A DNA stretch of 7,603 nucleotides from positions 1 through 7,603 of the forward strand of contig JAKBAL010000095.1 of assembly GCA_021809225.1 (NCBI GenBank), read 5' to 3'. A program made the position numbers and the translations under genes. The DNA comes from Pseudomonadota bacterium. GTDB lineage: Bacteria; Pseudomonadota; Alphaproteobacteria; UBA9655. The notes under the pieces were generated by a model. It was not told the origin of the DNA, made no database searches, and was given only the letters and a program-made list of their open reading frames with translations. The first letter of the stretch is position 1, and every line of letters starts with the position of its first letter. This document shows positions 5,859-7,603 of the stretch, piece after piece.

Positions 5859-7034
5859 ATGACCTCTCGAACGCTTCAGTTGCTTGTGATTACATTGGCG
5901 TCTTTAGCAACGATTTCAGCGACTGATATATTTCTTCCAAGTCTTCCCAGTATGGCAACCTATTTTGGGTCAAGTGAAGAAGCCATTCAAATGACAATTC
6001 CCATTTATTTACTGGGCTCCCTCCTTGGGGCACCCATTTTAGGCAGCCTTTCTGATCATTTCGGAAGAAGACCCGTGATGATTTTTGGGATGGCTCAATT
6101 CCTCTTTGGAACTGCCTTGTGTATATACTCTCCCTCTCTTGCTTTTCTCTTAGGTGGGCGATTTATCCAAGGTTTTGGAGCTATAGTGGCACCGGTTGTG
6201 GGCTGGGCGATCATCCAAGATCTCTATCCCAAAGATGAAAGTGCTAGAATTTTGTCATGGATGGGGAGCATCATTTGTATCGCACCGTTAGTTGCTCCAG
6301 GTTTAGGCGGATATATTCATATTACTTTTGGTTGGAAGGGTAATTTTCTTATCATTTTTCTATTCGCCGCTATAACCATTTCTTTAATGTTCTTCTCAAG
6401 ACCTAAAATGAAGACTCTTTTGGGAACAAAAAAACTATCTCCTTTGAAGACTCTAAAAATTTATTCTAGAATAATCACAGACAAACATTTCCTTTTTTAC
6501 ATATCTTTTTTTTCATTACTATCTTGTGGCGAATGGTGTTACTTGATATTAATTCCTTTTTATTTTGAAAACTCACTTCACCTTTCTCCCAATGTTTTTG
6601 GACTTTATCTTTCAGGCAGCGCTTCATTTTACGTTCTGGGTGCTCTTCTTACACCCCTTATTTTAAGTTGGTTAGGAACGAATAGAACACTTGCAGTAGG
6701 GATCACCCTGAGTTTAACGGGAAGTTCTCTGCTTCTTTGTATTAGTTTACTAGCCCCAACATCTCCTCTTCTCATTGTGCTTGCCGTTGGTTTGTACTTT
6801 TTCGGAACATCGGTTATTTGGGCACCCTCGGTCTCAAGAGCTCTTCAACGTTTTGAGAATATACGAGGAGCAGCATCCGCCGTAAGGAGCTTCCTTGTCG
6901 TGGCTTCCTATGCCCTGGGAGGATTGGTTGGTAGTTTTCTTAATGATTCATCCCTTGTACCTCTTTCGCTCTTTCTGCTGACAATGGCCATTGGATGCTG
7001 GGTGGTTTTTCAAAAAGCACAAAAGCTGAATTAA
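5859..7034 (+). CDS. Bcr/CflA-type MFS multidrug efflux transporter
   Basis: An inner-membrane proton-coupled exporter of the major facilitator superfamily (DHA1 group), 391 residues, the usual size for 12 membrane segments. The first segment contains SATDIFLPSLPSM (Asp23), the hallmark of the Bcr/CflA/MdfA group. The loop between segments 2 and 3 carries motif A, GSLSDHFGRRPVMIFG (62-77). RFIQGFGAIVAPVVGWAII further on resembles the conserved fourth segment, with its arginine. Long hydrophobic stretches continue to the C-terminus. AGGAG at 5846-5850 lies 8 bases before the ATG. The gene stands alone after the repeat cluster and converges with the minus-strand gene at the right edge. Family members export drugs such as bicyclomycin or chloramphenicol, and some export metabolites; the real substrate cannot be told from the sequence. 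Confidence 0.93.
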   Translation: MTSRTLQLLVITLASLATISATDIFLPSLPSMATYFGSSEEAIQMTIPIYLLGSLLGAPILGSLSDHFGRRPVMIFGMAQFLFGTALCIYSPSLAFLLGGRFIQGFGAIVAPVVGWAIIQDLYPKDESARILSWMGSIICIAPLVAPGLGGYIHITFGWKGNFLIIFLFAAITISLMFFSRPKMKTLLGTKKLSPLKTLKIYSRIITDKHFLFYISFFSLLSCGEWCYLILIPFYFENSLHLSPNVFGLYLSGSASFYVLGALLTPLILSWLGTNRTLAVGITLSLTGSSLLLCISLLAPTSPLLIVLAVGLYFFGTSVIWAPSVSRALQRFENIRGAASAVRSFLVVASYALGGLVGSFLNDSSLVPLSLFLLTMAIGCWVVFQKAQKLN

Positions 7035-7106
7035 AAGAGGGCCCTTTCCAGGTTTGCCGAAGCGACTTTAAGGGTTTGACGAACTGCCTTCTTTGCCCTC
7101 CTGCTT

Positions 7107-7126
7107 ATTATCATTTAATAATTTTT
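7107..7126 (+). terminator. Possible weak terminator after the MFS gene
   Basis: ATTAT (7107-7111) pairs with ATAAT (7118-7122) around a 6-base loop, followed by TTTT. The stem is entirely A-T, so confidence is low. The 141 bases between the two convergent genes contain nothing stronger except the dyad at 7171-7185. Confidence 0.25.
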
Positions 7127-7170
7127 CCCCTTCTCTCCAAGGTATTGCTTTTCATCAACCCCTTTCTTCA

Positions 7171-7185
7171 CCACTCTAAGAGTGG
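7171..7185. repeat. Small inverted repeat at the convergent gene ends
   Basis: CCACTCT (7171-7177) and AGAGTGG (7179-7185) form a near-perfect dyad that contains the TAG stop codon (7178-7176) of the minus-strand gene. On the plus strand it is followed by CCTTTCTGTTT, so it might act as a weak terminator for MFS transcripts. Confidence 0.35.
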
Positions 7186-7603
7186 CCTTTCTGTTTCATC
7201 TTTAATAGGGGATTATGAACAACGACAACATTGACTTGAGAACCCTCTTTTTTGTCATCAGACCCAAAAGACATTCTTAATCCATCACCAGAATTTTGTC
7301 TTGTAAGGACAGACTTCATTTTTATCTGTCGTTCAGATTTAGGATGCATAGGCACCTGTACGGGATGTCTACCTTCTCCTCCCTCTATAGGCCTAACAAG
7401 TAAAGAATGGCTTACGGAATCGATTAAAGTTTGGCTTATAGAACGAGGGCTCGTAGGCTTTGCCTTTTTTTGCTGTAATTCCCTAGATCTGGGAGAAATA
7501 GGTTTTGCTTGGAGAGATTCTCTTGGAGAACTTGGCAGGCTACTATCCTGAGATCTGAGAGAAAGAGGGGTTACTAGGAGAGAATCTCTTGGAGAACTTG
7601 GTG
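7176..7603 (-). CDS. C-terminal part of a Ser/Pro/Arg-rich repeat protein
   Basis: A minus-strand frame is open from the right edge to a TAG at 7178-7176. It gives 141 residues of a protein whose start lies outside the window. I do not recognise it. The visible N-terminal part holds two 22-residue repeats opening PSSPRDSL and PSSPRESL, then shorter echoes AKPISPRS and AKPTSPRS. The DNA repeats with a 66-base period (7508-7535 and 7574-7601 differ at 2 of 28 positions), and the changes give conservative residues such as Asp/Glu. The following tail is basic and polar (HPKSERQIKMKSVLTRQNS), then has a short hydrophobic strand, VNVVVV, and ends KMKQKGHS. This composition predicts a disordered region. 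It could be a secreted or host-targeted protein, but nothing here proves export. An opposing plus-strand frame exists, but the in-frame repeat favours this one. Confidence 0.62.
   Translation of the reverse strand, partial: PSSPRDSLLVTPLSLRSQDSSLPSSPRESLQAKPISPRSRELQQKKAKPTSPRSISQTLIDSVSHSLLVRPIEGGEGRHPVQVPMHPKSERQIKMKSVLTRQNSGDGLRMSFGSDDKKEGSQVNVVVVHNPLLKMKQKGHS

Noticed and set aside
7038..7045. AGGGCCCT palindrome just after the MFS stop
   Set aside because: It has no loop bases and no T run, so it cannot form a normal terminator hairpin. An 8-base palindrome can be chance.
6995..7234. Plus-strand frame overlapping the MFS 3' end
   Set aside because: It is an out-of-frame shadow, with no ribosome site in a suitable context and no recognisable protein character.
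7252..7551. Plus-strand frame of 99 codons
   Set aside because: It starts with TTG and lies antisense to the minus-strand repeat protein, whose 66-base in-phase repeat with conservative changes is the better coding signal.

Overview
The window is an A/T-rich bacterial segment with seven genes: six complete, and one that runs off the right edge. Gene content and protein style (class I PHA synthase, PhaB-type reductase, cyclopropane-fatty-acid synthase, Bcr/CflA efflux pump) fit a low-GC proteobacterium. Dispersed 'GTCATTGCGAG...GCAATCCA' palindromic repeats and a low-complexity Ser-Pro-Arg repeat protein suggest, only as inference, a host-associated lineage such as Holosporales- or Rickettsiales-like Alphaproteobacteria. 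No taxonomic marker gene is present.

Layout: phaB (minus strand, 36-758) is divergent from phaC (996-2726). After phaC and on the same strand come cfa (2820-4037) and a second short-chain dehydrogenase (4101-4871), with gaps of 93 and 63 bases. The cfa gap holds an A/T-rich dyad that also reads as a promoter. A separate unit follows: a TTGACA promoter overlapped by a dyad, a 5' hairpin region, a 133-residue exported protein (4994-5395) and two consecutive terminators. Bases 5476-5858 contain no convincing gene. They hold three copies of one palindromic repeat family, a perfect 12-bp-arm hairpin and a structured leader before the MFS pump (5859-7034). From the right edge a minus-strand reading frame comes in (7176-7603). 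Its visible part is the C-terminus of a protein with 22-residue Ser/Pro/Arg-rich repeats, convergent with the MFS gene.

How the genes work together: PhaB makes (R)-3-hydroxybutyryl-CoA and PhaC polymerises it into polyhydroxybutyrate. The thiolase (PhaA), phasin and depolymerase are not in the window. Cfa methylates unsaturated membrane phospholipids with S-adenosylmethionine. PHB storage and cyclopropanation are both typical of slow growth or stress, so co-location of phaC and cfa may mark a carbon/membrane stationary-phase locus; this is inference. The second SDR has an unknown substrate. Bases 1-35, downstream of phaB, show no recognisable gene or terminator. No tRNA, rRNA, CRISPR array, insertion sequence or known defence system was seen. 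The least explained parts are the C-terminal repeat protein at the right edge, the small exported protein and the structured repeats at 5579-5792.
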